Below the pieces are notes generated by a model. The model did not search any database. It was not told where the DNA came from and saw nothing but the letters and a program-made list of their open reading frames with translations. From Panulirus ornatus (taxonomy: Eukaryota > Arthropoda > Malacostraca > Decapoda > Palinuridae): a DNA stretch of 64,000 nt. This document shows, in pieces, positions 45,613 to 59,250 of this stretch. The position numbers were made by a program, and so were the translations under genes. Each line of letters opens with the position of its first letter. The stretch's first letter is position 1. The stretch spans positions 21,471,419-21,535,418 of the forward strand of contig NC_092248.1 in assembly GCF_036320965.1 (NCBI RefSeq). The letters run 5' to 3'.

Positions 45613-45880
45613 GATATAGCAGACCATAGGAAAATATAGCAGACCATAGGAAAATATAGCAGACCATAGGAAAATATAGCAGACCATAGGAAAATATAGC
45701 AGACCATAGGAAAATATAGCAGACCATAGGAAAATATAGCAGACCATAGGAAAATATAGCAGACCATAGGAAAATATAGCAGACCATCGGAAAATATAGC
45801 AGACCATAGGAAAATATAGCAGACCATAGGAAAATATAGCAGACCATAGGAAAATATAGCAGACCATAGGAAAATATAGA
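45613..45880. repeat. 20-bp minisatellite, very homogeneous
   Basis: About 13 units of ATATAGCAGACCATAGGAAA with one visible substitution (CATCGG at about 45787). All three minus frames read through it (repeats such as FPMVCYIFLWSAIFSYGLLY), because a 20-bp period cycles through the phases. There are no spacers, so it is not a CRISPR array. Confidence 0.97.
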
Positions 45881-46346
45881 TACATTGTATTCCATCTTCT
45901 AAGATCTCTTCGTCCCACAGTAGGAAGGGAAAATTGTCTCAGACAATACACTTACAGCCATCCAGACATACGGAGCAGGCGGGCAGCCGGCTGGACAATG
46001 ACTCCTACAGTTGTATATCGAAGGTTGAGACGAGAACGCTGGCAACGGAGGTTGGGCAACACAAGGAGAGGAAGTTACAAATGTAAGACTAATGCAAATG
46101 GCGGGTGCAGTTCCTGGTGCCAATGACGATAGAGGCAACGTATCTCAGATGGTCCTGGCTGGATCAAAAGACTGGTGGGAGACAGAAGATCGTATCATGG
46201 GTACCTGTGTGGGTCGATGTACAGGAGCAGAGGATGAAGACTGATCCAACATGACAGGCTGAGGGACTGATTTGAATAAGTTTGAAAACAGAATATTGAC
46301 TTATAATTTGTGGGTTTCCCACCACCGTTAACCTTCAACACTTTTG
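45881..46346. other. Unassigned sequence
   Basis: No gene or element is recognised between the 20-bp and 31-bp arrays. Confidence 0.4.
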
Positions 46347-46738
46347 CCTTCCACTATTATCTTCTTCCACACTCTTGCCTTCCACCATCATCATCTTCCA
46401 CACTCTTGCCTTACGTCATCATCATCTTCCACACTCTTCCCTTTCACCATCATCATCTTCCACACTCTTCCCTTTCACAATCATCATCTTCCACACTCTT
46501 CCCTTCCACCATCATCATCTTCCACGCTCTTCCCTTCCACCATCATCATCTTCCACACTCTTCCCTTCCACCATCATCATCTTCCACACTCTTCCCTTCC
46601 GCCATCATCATCTTCCACACTCTTCCCTTCCACCATCATCATCTTCCATACTGTTCCCTTCCACCATCATCATCTTCCACAGACTTGCCTTCCACCATCA
46701 TCATCTTCCATATTGTTCCCTTCCATCAGCATCACCAT
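46347..46738. repeat. 31-bp minisatellite
   Basis: About 12 units of CTTCCCTTCCACCATCATCA followed by TCTTCCACACT. One strand is pyrimidine-rich. All plus frames are open because of the composition. Confidence 0.95.
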
Positions 46739-47034
46739 CCACCCTCACCTTAGCCTCCTTCCACCCTGTGAACCCCCTACAAGCCATCTCGCACCAACAC
46801 CTCACAACCCAAAATTAACATCCATCAACTGAGCGAAAAAAAATCAGTTGAAATCATTTCAGAAACAACGTAGCTTTGCGCCCCCCCCCCCACCGCCCTG
46901 ATTTACATAGGTGGGGTGTTTATGTTCACCGTTGGGGGGGGGGGGGGCTGGGTCAGTGTTGACACTTCGCTAATTAATGTCAAATTATGTTCGTATTTGT
47001 ATCTTGTCTGGGTAGTTTTATGATGATAGAAATA

Positions 47035-47097
47035 ATGAGAATGATGATAATAATAATAATGATAACAATAATAATGATAATGATAATAACAATAATG

Positions 47098-47176
<79 letters not shown>

Positions 47177-47190
47177 TAATAATAATAACG

Positions 47191-47242
<52 letters not shown>

Positions 47243-47269
47243 TAATAATAATAATAATAATAATAATGA

Positions 47270-47300
<31 letters not shown>

Positions 47301-47310
47301 AAGAAGAAAT
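47035..47310. repeat. (AAT)n with GAT variants, then (AAG)n
   Basis: About 230 bp of AAT or ATG trinucleotides followed by 36 bp of AAG. Confidence 0.97.
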
Positions 47311-47376
47311 ATCTTTATCATTATTATCATTATTATTACAATGAGTAATACAATTATGATGGTAATTGTAATTAGA

Positions 47377-47722
<346 letters not shown>

Positions 47723-47739
47723 TATATATATATATATAT

Positions 47740-47977
47740 CATCCCTGGGGATAGGGGAGAAATAATACTTCCCATGTATTCCCTGCGTGTCGTAGAAGGC
47801 GACTAAAAGGGAAGGAAGCGGGTGGCTGGAAATCCTCCCCTCTCGTTTTTTTTTTTTTTGATTTTCCAAAAGAAGGAACAGAAAGGGGGGTCAGGTGAGA
47901 ATATTCCCTCTAAGGCCCAGTCCTCTGTTCTTAACGCTACCTCGCTAATGCGAGAAATGGCGAATAGTATGAGAGAA
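47740..47977 (+). mobile_element. Element Y, right arm of an inverted pair
   Basis: Complete element in opposite orientation, separated from the left arm by only about 17 bp of TA. Ends at the GCGAATAGTATGAGAGAA tail, then five TA units, then an RTE. Confidence 0.85.
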
Positions 47978-47987
47978 TATATATATA

Positions 47988-50762
<2,775 letters not shown>

Positions 50763-50922
50763 TTATTTTTTTTTATTTATACTTCGTCGCTGTCTCCCGC
50801 GTTTGCGAGGTAGCGCAAGGAAACAGACGAAAGAAATGGCCCAACCCCCCCCATACACATGTATATACATACGTCCACACACGCAAATATACATACCTAC
50901 ACAGCTTTCCATGGTTTACCCC

Positions 50923-50923
<1 letters not shown>
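50763..50923 (-). mobile_element. RTE solo 3' UTR (short form)
   Basis: Terminal ~160 bp only. Truncated at GGGGTAAACCATGG by a (TA)n tract. Confidence 0.85.

Positions 50924-50976
<53 letters not shown>
50924..50976. repeat. (TA)n microsatellite
   Basis: TA tract between the solo tail and element Y. Confidence 0.95.
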
Positions 50977-51216
50977 TATCCCTGGGGATAGGGGAGAAAG
51001 AATACTTCCCACGTATTCCCTGCGTGTCGTAGAAGGCGACTAAAAGGGGAGGGAGCGGGGGGCTGGAAATCCTCCCGTCTCGTTTTTTTTTTTTTTTTTT
51101 TTTAATTTTCCAAAAGAGGGAACAGAGAATTGGGCCAGGTGAGGGTATTCCCTGAAAGGCCCAGTCCTCTGTTCTTAACGCTACCTCGCTAATGCGGGAA
51201 ATGGCGAATAGTTTAA

Positions 51217-51234
<18 letters not shown>
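50977..51234 (+). mobile_element. Element Y, complete copy
   Basis: TATCCCTGGGGATAGGGG head through to GGCGAATAGTTT and a long A-run. Confidence 0.85.

Positions 51235-51290
<56 letters not shown>
51235..51290. repeat. (TA)n(TG)n microsatellite
   Basis: TA tract ending in five TG units. Confidence 0.95.
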
Positions 51291-51291
<1 letters not shown>

Positions 51292-51415
51292 TTTTTTTCC
51301 AAAAGAAGGAACAGAGAAGAGGGCCAGGTGAGGATATTCCCTCAAAGGCCCAGTCCTCTGTTCTTAACGCTACCTCGCTATCGCGGGAAATGGCGAATAG
51401 TATGAAAAAAAAAAG

Positions 51416-51417
<2 letters not shown>
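51291..51417 (+). mobile_element. Element Y, 5'-truncated copy
   Basis: Begins in the T-run before CCAAAAGAAGGAACAGAG and keeps only the 3' half and the tail. 5' truncation fits retrotransposition. Confidence 0.82.

Positions 51418-51481
<64 letters not shown>
51418..51481. repeat. (TA)n microsatellite
   Basis: TA tract between the tail of Y and the tail of a minus-strand RTE. Confidence 0.97.
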
Positions 51482-51484
<3 letters not shown>

Positions 51485-51934
51485 GTTATCTATTATACTT
51501 TGTCGCTGTCTCCCGCGTTAGCGAGGTAGCGCAAGGAAACAGACGAAAGAATGGCCCAACCCACCTACATACACATGTATATACATACCCGTCCACACAC
51601 GCACATATACATACCTATACATTTCAACGTATACATATATATAAATACTCAGACATATACATATATAAACATGTACATAATTCATACTTCCTGCCTTTAT
51701 TCATTCCGTCGGCACCACGCCACACATTAAGAGACACCCCCCCCCCCCCCATGCGTGCGAGGTAGCGCTAGGAAAAGACAACAAAGGCCACATTCGTTCA
51801 CACTCACTCTCTAGCTATCATGTATAATGCACCGAAACCATAGCTCCCTTTCCACATCCAGGCCCCAAAAAACATTCCATGGTTTACCCCAGACGCTTCA
51901 CATGCCCTGGTTCAATCCATTGACAGCACGTCGA

Positions 51935-53064
51935 CCCCGGAATACCACATCGTTCCAATTCACTCTATCACTTGCACGCCTTTCACCCTCCTGCATTTTT
52001 CGGCCCCGATCGCTCAAGATATTTTTCATTCCATCTTTCCACCTCCAATTTGGTCTCCTACTTCTCGTTCCCTCCACCTCTGACACATACATCCTCTATG
52101 TCAGTCTTTCCTCACCCATTCTCTCCATGTGACCAAACCATTTCAAAACGCCCTCTTCTGCTTTCTCAACCACACTCATTTCATTACCACACATATCTCT
52201 TACCATTTCATTACTTACTCGATCAAACTACCTCACACCACATATTGTCCTCAAACATCTCATTTCCAACACATCCAGCCTCCCCCGAACAACCCTATCT
52301 ATAGCCCACGCCTCGGAACCATATGACATTATTGGAACCACTATTCCTTCAAACATACCCATTTTTGCTCTCCGAGATCATGTTCTCGCCTTCCACTCAT
52401 TTTTTAACGCTCCCAGAACTTTCTCCCTCTCCCCCGCCCTGTGACTCAATCCGCTTCCATGGTTCCATCCACTGCCAAATCCACTCCCAGATATCTAAAA
52501 CACTTTACTTCCTCCAGTTTTTCTTCATTCAAACTTACCTCCCCACGGACTTGTCCCTCAACCCTACTGTACCAAATAACCTTGCTCTTATTCACATTTA
52601 CTCTCAGCTTTCTTCTTTCAGACACTTTACCAAACTCGGTCACCAGCTTCTGCAGTTTCTCACACGGATCAGCCACCAGCGTTGTATCCTCAGCAAACAA
52701 CAACTGACTCACTTCCCAAGCCCTCTCATCCACAACAGACTGCATACTTGCCCCTCTCTCCAAAACTTCCATTCATCTCCCAAACAACCCCAACCATAAA
52801 CATATCAAACAACCATGGAGACAGCACACACCCCTACCGCAAACCGACATTCACTGAGAACCAATCACTCTCCTCTCTTCCTACTCGTATACATGCATTA
52901 CATCTTTGATAAAAACTTTTCACTGCTTCTAACAACTTGCCTCCCACACCGTATACTCTTAATACCTTCCACAGAGCATCTCTATCAACTCTATCATATG
53001 CCTTCTCCAGATCCGTAAATGTTATATACAAATCAATTTGCTTTTCCAAGTATTTCACATACAT
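51935..53064 (-). pseudogene. RTE RT C-terminal half, diverged and broken
   Basis: 53064-52834 holds [12 protein letters not shown], a changed palm motif (FMD in most copies). 52772-52446 holds LLFAEDTTLVAD, where FADD has become FAED, and RYLGVDLAVDG. 52092-51898 holds the end. Older than the copies to its left. Confidence 0.88.
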
Positions 53065-54565
53065 TCTTCAAAGCAAACACCTGATCCACACATCCTGTAC
53101 CACTTCTAAAACCACACTGCTCTTCCCCAATCTGATGCTCTGTACATACCTTCACCCTCTCAATCAATATCCTCCCATATGATTTGCCAGGAATACTCAA
53201 CACACTTATACCTCTATAATTTGAGCACTCACTTTTATCACCTTTGCCTTTGTACAATGTCACTATGAATGCATTCCACCAATCCTCAGGCATCTCACCA
53301 TGAGTCATACATACATTAAATATCCTTGCCAACCAGTCGACAACACAGTCAACCCCATCTTTAATCAGTTCCTCCACAATACCATCTAAACCCACCGCCT
53401 TGCCGACTTTCACCTTCCGCAAAGCTTTTACTACCTCTTCTCTGTTGATCAAATCATTCTCCCTAACCCTCTCACTTTGCACACCACCTCGACCAAAACA
53501 CCCTATATCTGTCACTCTATCATCAAACACATTCAACGAACGTTCAAAATACTCACTCCATCTCCTTCTCACATCACCACTACTTGTTATCACCTCCCCA
53601 TTTGCGCCCTTCACTGAAGTTCCCATTTGCTCCCTTGTCTTACGCACTTTATTTACCTCCTTCCAGAACATCTTTTTATTCTCACTAAAATTTAATGATA
53701 CTCTCTCACCCCAACTCTCATTTGCCCTCTTTTTCACCTCTTGCACCTTTCTCTTGACCTCCTGTCTCTTTCTTTTATACATCTCCCACTCAATTACATT
53801 TTTTCCCTGCAAAGATCGACCAAATGCCTCTCTCTTCTCTTTCACTAATAATCTTACTTCTTCATCCCACCACTCACTACCCTTTCTAATCAACCCACCT
53901 CCCACACTTCTCATGCCACAAGCATCTTTTGCGCAATCCATCACTGATTCCCTAAATAAATCCCATTCCTCCCCCACTCCCCTTACTTCCATTGCTCTCA
54001 CCTTTTTCCATTCTGTACTAAGTATCTCCTGGTACTTCCTCACACAAGTCTCCTTCCCAAGCTCACTTACTCTCACCACCCTCTTCACCCCAACATTCAC
54101 TCTTCTTTTCTGAAAACCCATACAAATCTTCACCTTAGCCTCCACAAGATAATAATCAGACATCCCTCCAGTTGCACTTCTCAGCACATTTACATCCAAA
54201 AGTCTCTCTTTCGCGCGCCTGTCAATTAACACGTTATCCAATAACGCTCTCTGGCCATCTCTCCTACTTACATACGTATACTTATGTATATCTCGCTTTT
54301 TAAACCAGGTATTCCCAATCACCAGTCCTTTTTCAGCACATAAATCTACAAGCTCTTCACCATTTCCATTTACAACACTGAACACCCCATGTATACCAAT
54401 TAGTCCCTCAACTGCCGCATTACTCACCTTTGCATTCAAATCACCCATCACTATAACCCGATCGCGTGCATCAAAACCACTAACACACTCATTCAGCTGC
54501 TCCCAAAACACTTGCCTCTCATGATCTTTCTTCTCATGCCCAGGTGCAAATGCACCAATAATCAC
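53033..54565 (-). pseudogene. RTE endonuclease plus RT N-terminal half (510 codons)
   Basis: The longest frame spanning both domains. Residues counted from Met: APGHEKKDHERQ at 7-18, GDLN at 41-44, LLDNVLID at 108-115 (other copies read LLDYVLID), and SDYYLVEA at 136-143. Other copies have SDH, so the catalytic His is Tyr here and nicking activity should be lost. The linker with [19 protein letters not shown] and the RT start (KVGKAVGLDGIVEELIK, SNYRGISVLSIPGKSYGR, CGFRSGTGCVDQVF) follow. The frame breaks near 53040-53060, where a two-base loss hits CEKYLEKQ. Confidence 0.92.
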
Positions 54566-54590
54566 CCATCTCTCTCCATCAACTTTCAGT

Positions 54591-56209
54591 TGAGTATTCC
54601 TGGTAAATTATATGGGAGGGTATTGATTGAGAGGGTGAAGGCATGTACAGAGCATCAGATTGGGGAAGAGCAGTGTGGTTTCAGAAGTGTTAGAGGATGT
54701 GTGGATCAGGTGTTTGCTTTAAAGAATGTATGTGAGAAATACTTAGAAAAGCAAATGGATTTGTATGTAGCATTTATGGATCTGGAGAAGGCATATGATA
54801 GAGTTGATAGAGATGCTCTGTGGAAGGTATTAAGAATATATGGTGTGGGAGGCAAGTTGTTAGAAGCAGTGAAAAGTTTTTATCGAGGATGTAAGGCATG
54901 TGTACCTGTAGGAAGAGAGGAAAGTTATTGGTTCTCAGTGAATGTAGGTTTGCGGCAGGGGTGTGTGATGTCTCCATGGCTGTTTAATTTGTTTATGGAT
55001 GGGGTTGTTAGGAAGGTGAATGCAAAAGTTTTGGAAAGAGGGGCAAGTATGAAGTCTGTTGTGGATGAGAGAGCTTGGGAAGTGAGTCAGTTCGCCGATG
55101 ATACAGCGCTGGTGGCTGATTCATGTGAGAAACTGCAGAAGCTGGTGACTGAGTTTGGTAAAGTGTGTGAAAGAAGAAAGTTAAGAGTAAATGTGAATAA
55201 GAGCAAGGTTATTAGGTACAGTAGGGTTGAGGGTCAAGTCAATTGGTAGGTAAGCTTGAATGGAGAAAAACTGGAGGAAGTAAAGTGTTTTAGATATCTG
55301 GGAGTGGATCTGGCAGCGGATGGAACCATGGAAGCGGAAGTGAATCATATGGGTATGTTTGAAGGAAGAGTGGTTCCAACAATGTTGTATGGTTGCGAGG
55401 CGTGGGCTATGAATAGAGTTGTGCGCAGGAGGGTGGATGTGCTGGAAATGAGATGTTTGAGGAAAATATGTGGTGTGAGGTGGTTTGATCGAGTAAGTAA
55501 TGTAAGGGTAAGAGAGATGTGTGGAAATAAAAAGAGCGTGGTTGAGGGAGCAGAAGAAGGTGTTTTGAAATGGTTTGGGCACATGGAGAGAATGAGTGAG
55601 GAAAGATTGACCAAGAGGATATATGTGTCGGAGGTGGAGGGAACGAGGAAAAGTGGGAGACCAAATTGGAGGTGGAAAGATGGAGTGAAAAAGATTTTGA
55701 GTGATCGGGGCCTGAACATGCAGGAGGGTGAAAGGCGGGCAAGGAATAGAGTGAATTGGATCGATGTGGTATACTGGGGTTGACGTGCTGTCAGTGGATT
55801 GAATCAGGGCATGTGAAGCGTCTGGGGTAAACCATGGAAGGTTGGGTGGGGCCTGGATGTGGAAAGGGAGCTGTGGTTTCGGGCATTATTGCATGAGAGC
55901 TGGAGACTGAGGGCCTTTGTTGTCTTTTCCTAGCGCTACCTCGCACACATGAGGGGGGAGGGGGATGGTATTCCATGTGTGGCGAGGTGGCGATGGGAAT
56001 GAATAAAGGCAGACAATGTGAATTGTGTGCATGGGCATATACGTATGTGTCTGTGTGTGTATATATATGTGGACATTGAGATGTATAGGTATGAATATTT
56101 GCGTGTGTGGACGTGTGTGTATATACATGTGTATGGGGGTGGGTTGGGCCATTTCTTTCTTCTGTTTCCTTGCGCTACCTCACAAATGCGGGAGACAGCG
56201 ACAAAGCAA

Positions 56210-56213
<4 letters not shown>
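54591..56213 (+). mobile_element. RTE-like element, RT with long 3' UTR
   Basis: Starts at LSIPGKLYGR and runs to a long-form 3' UTR (about 55784-56213) and (TA)n. Head-to-head with the previous copy. Confidence 0.94.
54594..55783 (+). pseudogene. RTE reverse transcriptase with a 78-bp in-frame deletion
   Basis: The first frame runs to 55249 with [17 protein letters not shown] and SQFADDTAL. Three residues before FADD (LLF in other copies) are reduced, and a TAG follows NW at 55247 (TTGGTAGGTAAG for TTGGGAGGTAAG). 55256-55783 continues to the end but lacks 26 residues between EVNH and MGMFEG, exactly 78 bp by comparison with 48741-48830. Confidence 0.9.

Positions 56214-56298
<85 letters not shown>
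56214..56298. repeat. (TA)n microsatellite
   Basis: TA tract between an RTE tail and element Y. Confidence 0.97.
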
Positions 56299-56300
<2 letters not shown>

Positions 56301-56524
56301 CCCTGGGGATAGGGGATTAAGAATACTTCCCACGTATTCCCTGCGTGTCGTAGAAGGCGACTAAAAGGGGAGGGAGCGGGGGGCTGGAAATCCTCCCCTC
56401 TCGTTTTTTTTTTAATTTTCCAAAAGAAGGAACAGAGGGGGCCAGGTGAGGATATTCCGAAAAAGGCCCAGTCCTCTGTTCTTAACGCTACCTCGCTAAC
56501 GCGGGAAATGGCGAATAGTTTGAA

Positions 56525-56532
<8 letters not shown>
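56299..56532 (+). mobile_element. Element Y, complete copy
   Basis: ATCCCTGGGGATAGGGG head, GGGGGGCTGGAAATCC block, tail CGCTACCTCGCTAACGCGGG and A-run. Followed by (TA)n. Confidence 0.85.

Positions 56533-56580
<48 letters not shown>
56533..56580. repeat. (TA)n microsatellite
   Basis: TA tract at the left outer end of the PLE pair. Confidence 0.97.
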
Positions 56581-56583
<3 letters not shown>

Positions 56584-56659
56584 ACAGGATCACAATTTTG
56601 CGCGTGATCAAGATATTCCTATGAGTCCACGGGTAAATTGAAACACGATAAGTTCCCGA

Positions 56660-56705
56660 GTGCACTTTCGTGTAATAATCATATCATCAGGGGAGAAACA
56701 AGAGA
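56660..56705 (-). ncRNA. Candidate hammerhead ribozyme in PLE tail (left arm)
   Basis: On the minus strand the core CTGATGA (56700-56694) is followed by a short stem (ATG/CAC with an ATTATTA loop) and GAAA (56679-56676). Then come the self-complementary GTGCAC (56675-56670), T, and C at the expected cleavage site, followed by GGGA, which pairs with the T/C-rich sequence just before CTGATGA. PLEs are known to carry hammerheads with tiny stem III that act as dimers. One extra base between CTGATGA and stem II is a weakness. Confidence 0.4.
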
Positions 56706-56805
56706 GAAATATAAGTCAGTTGATATACATCGAAGAGACGAAGCTAGGACACTATTTGGTAAACATGTGATTGTCTAAAACATAAAACGAGCGTTCACAA
56801 ACTTT

Positions 56806-57228
56806 TCATTTTATCATTTTACAAATTTTATCAACAATAAAGTTATCTAATTTGTATAGACCATCACTAATATTAAGATAATAATCATTTGTGTATTTTA
56901 TAATAGAAGATTCAATGATATTTCTCTTTGTAATAGAGTCAGAGTTAATGACTGAGATGGCATTACTCCAGTCAATGCAATGATCATAGTTTTTAACGTG
57001 ATTAAACAAGGCATATGATTCTTGTCCCGTTCTTATACTATATTTTTGTTGCTTAAATCTAACAGTAAGATCCTTACCAGTCTGACTAACATAGAATTTA
57101 TCACAGTTTCCACAAGGCACTTTATAGATGCATCCAAGAGAATTTTCTGGTGAATTCCTGATTAAAATATTCTTTATATTATTATTGTTGCTAAAGGCAA
57201 TATTTACATTAAAAGATATAAACAACAT
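56806..57228 (-). pseudogene. PLE GIY-YIG endonuclease
   Basis: 140 codons from Met. In PLEs this domain follows the RT and is thought to nick the target. CIYKVPCGNCDKFYVSQTGK at residues 33-52 holds the GIY-YIG half-motifs, with the usual GIY read here as CIY and YIG as YVS. The second arm has YVG, so the minus copy may be weakened. R57, the NHVKNYDH block at 76-83 and the RNIIESSII block at 102-110, with its probable catalytic Glu, follow. A TAA near 57263 separates it from the upstream linker, so it is not part of a complete ORF. Confidence 0.85.
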
Positions 57229-57452
57229 GGGAAGTAAAGTGAAATTATTATTAAATGGGAGAGCTTAAAAGTTCTTGGTGTCATTGGGAGGTTTGGGCGC
57301 AACTCTATAAAATGATTTCTTTGCTACCTTAAGGGATTTATCAATGAAAGATCTAGGGTACTTTAACTTAGATCCAATAGAATATATCTTCTGAAACTCA
57401 TCATCAATAAACTTTAGAATTTTTTGAAACAAAATTACTCAAGGATATCTTA

Positions 57453-57911
57453 CCTTCTAATGCAATTTGGTTTAGGTATGTAGATGGTGTTCTTTGTGTT
57501 TGGCCAACAAATGAAAATTTACAAATATTTCTCTCCTTACTTAACAATATAGTACCTTCCATCAAATTCACTGTAGAAAATGAAAATAATGGTATGTTAC
57601 CATTTCTAGATTGCATGATCCATTGGCAAGGAAACAAGTTTAAGTTTAGCATTAACAGAAAACCCACCAATGTATGCTCAAATATCCATTATTACTCATC
57701 TCAACATGACAGAGTTGAATTACCATCATTTCAATCTATGTTCCTTAGGGCATTACGTATTTGCAGTCCAGAGTTTATTGATGATGAGTTTGAGAATATA
57801 TATTCTATTAGATCTAAGTTAAAGTACCCTAGATATTTCATTGATAAATTCCTTAAGTTAGCAAAGAAATCATTTTATAGAGTTGAGGCCAAACCTCCTA
57901 TTGACACCTAA
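57453..57911 (+). pseudogene. PLE reverse transcriptase C-terminal part
   Basis: At 57471 the frame reads FRYVDGVLCVW, the PLE catalytic block that normally ends YVDD. The second Asp is Gly here, so the RT is dead even apart from truncation. It continues through LPFLDCMIHW, INRKPTNVCSNIHYYSSQHD and IDKFLKLAKKSFYR, all typical of the PLE RT end, and stops at TAA at about 57909, after PPIDT. Confidence 0.87.
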
Positions 57912-58040
57912 AATTTTTTAGTTCTCCCTTTTAATAGTAATTTCACTTTACTTCCCATGTTGCCTTAATCCTTTAATGAAAATGTTGCCTTTAGCAACAA
58001 TAATACTATAAAGAATATCTTAATCAGGAATTCACCAGAA

Positions 58041-58433
58041 AATTCTCTTGGATGCATCTATAAAGTGCCTTGTGGAAATTGTGATAGATTTTATGTTGGT
58101 CAGACTGGTAAGGATCTTTCTGTTAGACTTAAGCTTCATAAATATAGTATAAGAACGGGACAAGAATCAAATGCCTTGTTTAATCACGTTAAAAACTATG
58201 ATCATTATACTGACTGGAGTAATGCCATCTCAGTTATTAACTCTAAGTCTATTACCAAGAGAAATGTAATCGAATCTTCTATTATTAAGTACACAAATGA
58301 TTATAATCTTAATATTAGTGATGGTCTATACAAATTACATAACTTTATTGTTGATAAAGTTTGTAAAATGATAAGTTTGTGGACGCTCGTTGTATGTTTT
58401 GGACAATGGAATGTTTACCAAATGGCGTCCTAG
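58041..58433 (+). pseudogene. PLE GIY-YIG endonuclease (right arm)
   Basis: Reads GCIYKVPCGNCDRFYVGQTGK, SVRLKLHKYSIRTGQESN, ALFNHVKNYDHYTDW and RNVIESSIIKYTNDYN, so the expected YVG, Arg, His and Glu positions are present. It is separated from the RT part by stops near 57909 and 57966. The C-terminal tail past VCKMIS runs about 20 residues longer than in the left arm, where TAA ends the protein at KMIK. Confidence 0.85.
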
Positions 58434-58482
58434 CTTCGTCTCTTCGATGTATATCAACTGACTTACATTTCTCTCTTGTGTA

Positions 58483-58524
58483 TCCCCTGATGATGTGATT
58501 TTGATACGAAAGTGCACTTGGGAA
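58483..58524 (+). ncRNA. Candidate hammerhead ribozyme in PLE tail (right arm)
   Basis: TCCC (58483-58486), CTGATGA (58487-58493), a short imperfect stem II, GAAA (58508-58511), palindromic GTGCAC (58512-58517), T, T at the expected cleavage position (58519), then GGGA (58520-58523) complementary to TCCC. Same layout as in the left arm, with stem II less paired. Confidence 0.4.
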
Positions 58525-58575
58525 CTTATCGTGTTTCATTTTCCCCGTGGACTCATAGGAATATATATATATATT

Positions 58576-59250
58576 CCTATGAAGTGTTTTGGTCGCATGG
58601 AGAGAATGAGTGAGTGAGGAAAGATTCACCAAGGGGATATATGTGTCAGAGGTGGAGGGAACGAGAAGTGGGAGACCAAATTGGAGGTGGAAAGATGGAG
58701 TGAAAAAGATTTTTAGTGATCGGGGCCTAAACATGCAGGAGGGTGAAAGGCGTGCAAAGAATAGAGTGAATTGGAACTATGTGGTATACCGGGGTCGACG
58801 TGCTGTCAATGGATTGAACCAGGGCATGTGAAGCGTCCGGGGTAAACCATGGAAAGTTGTGTGGGGTCTGGATGTGGAAAGGGAGCTGTGGTGTCGGGCA
58901 TTATCACATGACAGCTAGAGACTGAGTGTGAACGAATGGGGCCTTTGTTGTCTTTCCTAGCGCTACCTCGCACACATGAGGGGGGGAGGGGGTTGGTTAT
59001 TCCATGTGTGGCGAGGTGGTGATGGGAATGAATAAAGGCAGACGGTATGAATCATGTACATATGTATATATGTATATGTCTGTGTGTGTATATATATGTA
59101 TACATTGAGATGTATAGGTATGTATATTTGCGTGTGTGGACGTGTATGTATATACATGTGTATGTGGGTGGGTTGGGCCATTCTTTCGTCTGTTTCCTTG
59201 CGCTACCTCGCTGACGCGGGAGACAGCGACAAAGCAAAATAGATATAGAT

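Larger units (their letters stand above)
51482..54590 (-). mobile_element. RTE-like element, longest copy by span
   Basis: A long-form 3' UTR (about 51490-51930), a diverged RT C-terminus, and an upstream portion reaching into the endonuclease. Joined directly to an oppositely oriented RTE at 54590/54591 without a TA tract. Confidence 0.94.
56581..57415 (-). mobile_element. Penelope-like element, 5'-truncated (left arm)
   Basis: A GIY-YIG-type Penelope-like retroelement. It begins at about 57414 in the linker (FIDDEF-KIYSIGSKLKYPR), followed by the endonuclease and a 3' tail with TGGACTCATAGGAATATCTT and a GATCAC...GTGATC hairpin before (TA)n. The RT is missing. Confidence 0.85.
57416..58562 (+). 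mobile_element. Penelope-like element, 5'-truncated (right arm)
   Basis: Starts within the RT, then linker, GIY-YIG and the same 3' tail as the left arm, ending TGGACTCATAGGAATAT. It is head-to-head with the left arm and extends about 350 bp further 5'. Confidence 0.87.

Noticed and set aside
45613..45880. CRISPR-like array
   Set aside because: Units are directly adjacent with no spacers, and the setting is eukaryotic. It is a minisatellite.
46310..46832. His/Ser/Pro-rich protein in three plus frames
   Set aside because: Pyrimidine-rich 31-bp minisatellite. All frames are open because of composition.
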